Source of the DNA: Methanocaldococcaceae archaeon
Lineage (GTDB): Archaea > AGJL01 > Methanococci > Methanococcales > Methanocaldococcaceae
Assembly: GCA_027023665.1 (NCBI GenBank)
Contig: JALVUY010000114.1
Location: forward strand, 1-9,597
DNA length: 9,597 nt
Reading direction: 5' to 3'
Notes under the pieces: generated by a model
Seen by the model: only the letters and a program-made list of their open reading frames with translations
What the model was told of the DNA's origin: nothing
Databases searched by the model: none
Program-made: the position numbers and the translations under genes
Shown: one piece after another, positions 6,136-9,597 of the stretch
Layout of the letters: each line of letters starts with the position of its first letter
Position numbering within the stretch: position 1 is the stretch's first letter

Positions 6136-6894
6136 ATGGAGAAATTAGACATTTTAATGTCAATATTTTTAATAATAATATTTCTGTTCATATTTTTGCC
6201 AATTGTCTATATGTTAACACATCCTGGAAACTTAGGAGTATTGTTAGATAATGAAGTTATAGATGCATTTAAAACGACATTGTTAGCTGGAACTGTAGCT
6301 ACATTAATAGCTTTAATTTTTGGAATTCCTACTGGGTATATTTTGGCAAGATACGATTTTAAATTTAAAAATTTTGTTGAAGCTGTCTTTGATTTACCAA
6401 TGGCAATTCCTCATAGCGTTATTGGGATTTTAATATTATCTTTCATTTATGGTGTGAGTGTAATAAAGTTTATAGGAAATTATGTTGTTGATAATTTTTT
6501 TGGAATAGTTATTGTTTATCTATTTGTAGGAATTCCTTTTATGGTTAATAGTATAAGAGATGGGTTTTTAAGTGTAGATGAAGAAATTGAATATGTATCA
6601 AGAACTTTGGGGGCTTCAAAAGTTAGAACATTTTTTGAAATTTCCCTACCATTAATAAGAAACAATATTATCTCTGGAGTAATTTTAAGTTTTGCCAGAG
6701 GAATTAGTGAAGTTGGAGCATTATTAATTATTGCATACTATCCAAAAACAGTTCCAGTTTTAATATTGGAAAGATTTATGGACTTTGGTTTAAATGCATC
6801 ACAGCCAATATCTGTAGCAATGATTATAGTTAGTATTGCTTTATTTGCAATGTTGAGGGCATTTAGAAAACATAAAGTAAAAAATACTGGGTAA
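6136..6894 (+). CDS. ABC transporter permease, molybdate/tungstate (WtpB/ModB)-like
   Basis: A 252-residue membrane protein with about six helices (approximately residues 7-29, 45-72, 84-108, 113-140, 178-203 and 225-243). Between helices four and five is the EAA loop that docks the ATPase: EEIEYVSRTLGASKVRTFFE, followed by ISLPLI, with the invariant Gly of the motif present. The FARGISEVGAL and AYYPKTVPVLI strings resemble oxyanion permeases of the WtpB/ModB/CysT group, favouring tungstate or molybdate; sulfate or another anion is possible. GGGGAT (6126-6131) lies four bases before the ATG. The gene is first in an operon with the matching ATPase and prs. No substrate-binding protein gene accompanies it. 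Confidence 0.85.
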   Translation: MEKLDILMSIFLIIIFLFIFLPIVYMLTHPGNLGVLLDNEVIDAFKTTLLAGTVATLIALIFGIPTGYILARYDFKFKNFVEAVFDLPMAIPHSVIGILILSFIYGVSVIKFIGNYVVDNFFGIVIVYLFVGIPFMVNSIRDGFLSVDEEIEYVSRTLGASKVRTFFEISLPLIRNNIISGVILSFARGISEVGALLIIAYYPKTVPVLILERFMDFGLNASQPISVAMIIVSIALFAMLRAFRKHKVKNTG

Positions 6895-6924
6895 AATAAA
6901 AAATTAAAGTTAATAGGGATAAAA

Positions 6925-7821
6925 ATGCTTAAAGTTTGTAATCTATCAAAGATTTGGAAAGATTTTAAATTGAAAAATGTTTCTTTTGAAATAAGTAATG
7001 AATACTGCGTAATTTTAGGACCAAGTGGTGCGGGAAAGTCGGTTCTTATAAAATGCATTGCAGGGATTCTAAAGGTAGATTCTGGAAGGATTATATTAAA
7101 CGGTAGGGATATAACAAACTTACCTCCAGAAAAAAGAAATGTTGGATATGTTCCACAAAATTATGCATTATTTCCAAATAAAAATGCATATAAAAATATT
7201 GCTTACGGTTTAATAATAAGGAAAGTTGATAAGTTAGAGATTGATAGAAAAGTTAAAGAAATTGCAGAGTTTTTAAATATATCTCATCTATTAGACAGAG
7301 ATGTTAAAACATTGAGTGGAGGAGAGCAACAAAGAGTAGCTTTAGCGAGGGCATTAATATTAAACCCATCTATTTTACTCTTAGATGAGCCAACTTCTGC
7401 ATTAGACATTAGAATCAAAGAAAGCATAATATCAGAACTAAAAAAAATAAAAGATATTCCTGTTTTGCATATAACTCACGATTTAGCAGAGGCAAGAACA
7501 TTGGGAGAAAAAGTAGGCATATTTATGGACGGAGAACTTATAGCCTTTGGAGATAAGGATATATTAAAAAAACCTAATAATAGAAAAGTAGCAGAGTTTT
7601 TAGGATTTAATGTAATAGATAATGAGGCAATATCTCCTGAAGATGTAATTATAAAAGATGGCGAAGATTATGAAGTAGTAAATGTTATTGACTATGGAAA
7701 GTATAAAAAGGTGTTCATTAAATATAAGGGGTATATTATCAAGTCATTTACAGAAATGGATTTAAATATTGGTGATAGAGTAGGTTTAGAGTTTAGAAAT
7801 AAGATAAAATTATCTTCATAA
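6925..7821 (+). CDS. ABC transporter ATP-binding protein, molybdate/tungstate (WtpC/ModC)-like
   Basis: The 298-residue ATPase subunit that powers the adjacent permease from the cytoplasmic face. All nucleotide-binding motifs are intact: Walker A GPSGAGKS (32-39), Q-loop with Q78 in VGYVPQNYALFP, signature LSGGEQQ (130-136), Walker B LLLDEP with D154/E155, D-loop SALD (158-161) and switch His185 in ITHD. Residues about 235-298 form a short C-terminal extension, possibly a reduced TOBE-like domain of the kind that binds oxyanions in ModC/WtpC; it is shorter than in full ModC proteins. The Q-loop and signature surroundings fit the importer group of molybdate, sulfate and polyamine ATPases. GGGAT (6916-6920) lies four bases before the ATG, and the gap from the permease is 30 bases. 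The exact ion cannot be read from the sequence. Confidence 0.88.
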   Translation: MLKVCNLSKIWKDFKLKNVSFEISNEYCVILGPSGAGKSVLIKCIAGILKVDSGRIILNGRDITNLPPEKRNVGYVPQNYALFPNKNAYKNIAYGLIIRKVDKLEIDRKVKEIAEFLNISHLLDRDVKTLSGGEQQRVALARALILNPSILLLDEPTSALDIRIKESIISELKKIKDIPVLHITHDLAEARTLGEKVGIFMDGELIAFGDKDILKKPNNRKVAEFLGFNVIDNEAISPEDVIIKDGEDYEVVNVIDYGKYKKVFIKYKGYIIKSFTEMDLNIGDRVGLEFRNKIKLSS

Positions 7822-7828
7822 GAAATAA

Positions 7829-8692
<864 letters not shown>

Positions 8693-8760
8693 ACTTTTTA
8701 TTTCTTTTTTTATTTTATTTTTACTTTTTTATTTTAGTTTTTAAACTTAGTTATTTTTAG
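8693..8760 (+). terminator. T-rich transcription termination region after prs
   Basis: Directly after the prs stop come repeated T-runs: 8695-8699, 8705-8710, a run ending at 8722 and 8725-8730, with further T-rich sequence after. Archaeal RNA polymerase stops at oligo-T on the coding strand without needing a hairpin, so this is a good terminator for the permease-ATPase-prs operon. The same 91-base gap must also end the convergent gene; nothing else is seen there. Confidence 0.6.
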
Positions 8761-8783
8761 AAAATAATCTTTCTTTATAAACT

Positions 8784-9597
8784 TTATAAAAATCCTACAA
8801 ACTTACCCAAGCAGTAGAAAACACCAATAGATGCTCCTATATTAGAGAGAGTAGCCACCAACAAAACCTTAAATAAATTGTTGTTCAAAAGTTCTTTAAT
8901 TGATTCAGCATTTAGTAAGCCAACTATATCCTTATCAGTTATTTCTCTATACTTTAACTCTACAAGTCCAGCAATAGTTCCAACAGCCGCTAATGGTAGT
9001 GGGATTAAAGTAGTTATAGGTGCTGAAAGAAATGCTATCAATGCGGTTATTAACTTACCTCTCGCTAAAAGAACGCCTAAAGCAGACAATCCACCAGTAA
9101 ATAATACCCATTGAAATGTTATCATCTTTAATAACTCTGGATTATTAAATGCATAGTATATAGCATATAAAAATATGAATAATATTGCTAATGAAATTCC
9201 ATAAGTCAAAATCTTTGTAAATCTTTTATTCTTTCTCTTTACTTTTGTTAATTCATATATATCAGTATCTTCTCCATTTTCAAGTTGTTTTAAATATCTT
9301 ATAACTCCTTCAACATGCCCAGCCCCAATTACGGCAACGATTGAATTTTTACCCTTACTAAGTTCAAATAACTCCTTAGCCATATATCTATCTCTCTCAT
9401 CTACTAAAACCTCATATATAGTTGGAGAAATATCTTTTAACATCTTTGTAAATTTTTCAGGATTTTTAACCATCTCATTTAGTAAATTTTCATTAAGTTC
9501 CAAATTTTCCCCTTCAGTGTTTAATAAATTCCACAAAACTTTTATTTTTTCTCTAAAAGACATTTTGTCTAATAATCTTGATAATGTTATATCTATC
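8784..9597 (-). CDS. TraB/PrgY-family membrane protein (5' end beyond window)
   Basis: The last 270 residues of a TraB/PrgY-family protein are visible. An ATG at 9563 is not the real start: the frame stays open to the right edge, and the 11 residues before that Met (IDITLSRLLDK) continue the helix typical of this family, so the N-terminal half of the TraB domain lies outside. Counting from that Met, conserved features are VDERDRYMAKEL (54-65) and the GxxH-like VIGAGHVEGVI (78-88), which with missing N-terminal residues forms the putative metal-dependent site. After a basic linker (107-115) come about four or five hydrophobic helices (118-138, 147-166, 171-200, 230-257). Bacterial PrgY lowers pheromone activity and eukaryotic TRABD2/Tiki proteins are proteases acting on Wnt; archaeal copies have no established role. 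It converges on prs. Confidence 0.82.
   Translation of the reverse strand, partial: IDITLSRLLDKMSFREKIKVLWNLLNTEGENLELNENLLNEMVKNPEKFTKMLKDISPTIYEVLVDERDRYMAKELFELSKGKNSIVAVIGAGHVEGVIRYLKQLENGEDTDIYELTKVKRKNKRFTKILTYGISLAILFIFLYAIYYAFNNPELLKMITFQWVLFTGGLSALGVLLARGKLITALIAFLSAPITTLIPLPLAAVGTIAGLVELKYREITDKDIVGLLNAESIKELLNNNLFKVLLVATLSNIGASIGVFYCLGKFVGFL

Noticed and set aside
6738..7058. Minus-strand open frame across the permease-ATPase junction
   Set aside because: Antisense to conserved segments of both transporter genes, including Walker A; no motif of its own.
8878..9114. Plus-strand open frame opposite the TraB gene
   Set aside because: Shadow of the membrane-helix region on the other strand; no start signal.

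Overview
The window looks like ordinary chromosome from a hyperthermophilic methanogen of the order Methanococcales, most probably Methanocaldococcus or a close relative. The base composition is very AT-rich, coding is dense, and ribosome binding sites are of the GGTGAT/GGAGG type. Promoters resemble archaeal BRE/TATA elements. Gene content is archaeal: methanogenesis marker MtxX, a DUF1464 kinase-like protein, an archaeal-length PRPP synthase and a long cis-prenyltransferase. From memory, the order prs - ABC ATPase - permease - DUF1464 - mtxX - uppS matches the M. jannaschii MJ1366-MJ1372 neighbourhood; this was not checked against a database.

Layout. Bases 1-681 (minus) hold most of an RlmE/FtsJ-type rRNA 2'-O-methyltransferase running off the left edge. 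A divergent AT-rich promoter region (682-818) separates it from a 12-helix polysaccharide/lipid flippase (819-2078, plus). The flippase meets a metallo-beta-lactamase-fold hydrolase (2087-2887, minus) tail to tail with 8 bases between. Upstream on the minus strand lies a tight cluster, transcribed in the order DUF1464 kinase-like gene (5071-6054), mtxX (4320-5060), uppS (3461-4339), PrcB_C-type surface lipoprotein (2943-3464). Its genes are 10 bases apart or overlap. A short divergent promoter region (6055-6135) separates this cluster from a plus-strand operon of an ABC permease (6136-6894), its ATPase (6925-7821) and PRPP synthase (7838-8692). After a T-rich terminator region, a TraB/PrgY-family membrane protein (8784-9597, minus) runs off the right edge.

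How the genes may work together. Three of them fit surface glycobiology: UppS makes the long-chain polyprenyl carrier lipid, the flippase is of the class that moves lipid-linked sugars, and the lipoprotein translationally coupled to uppS carries eleven N-glycosylation sequons. The most intriguing unit is the pair DUF1464 + MtxX, which resembles an acyl kinase plus a phosphotransacylase (a Buk/Ptb or Ack/Pta-like pair) with no known substrate. The ABC genes form a molybdate/tungstate-like importer without a binding protein in the window.

I see no CRISPR array, tRNA, rRNA, insertion sequence, phage gene or recognisable defence system. No gene-free stretch exceeds about 140 bases.
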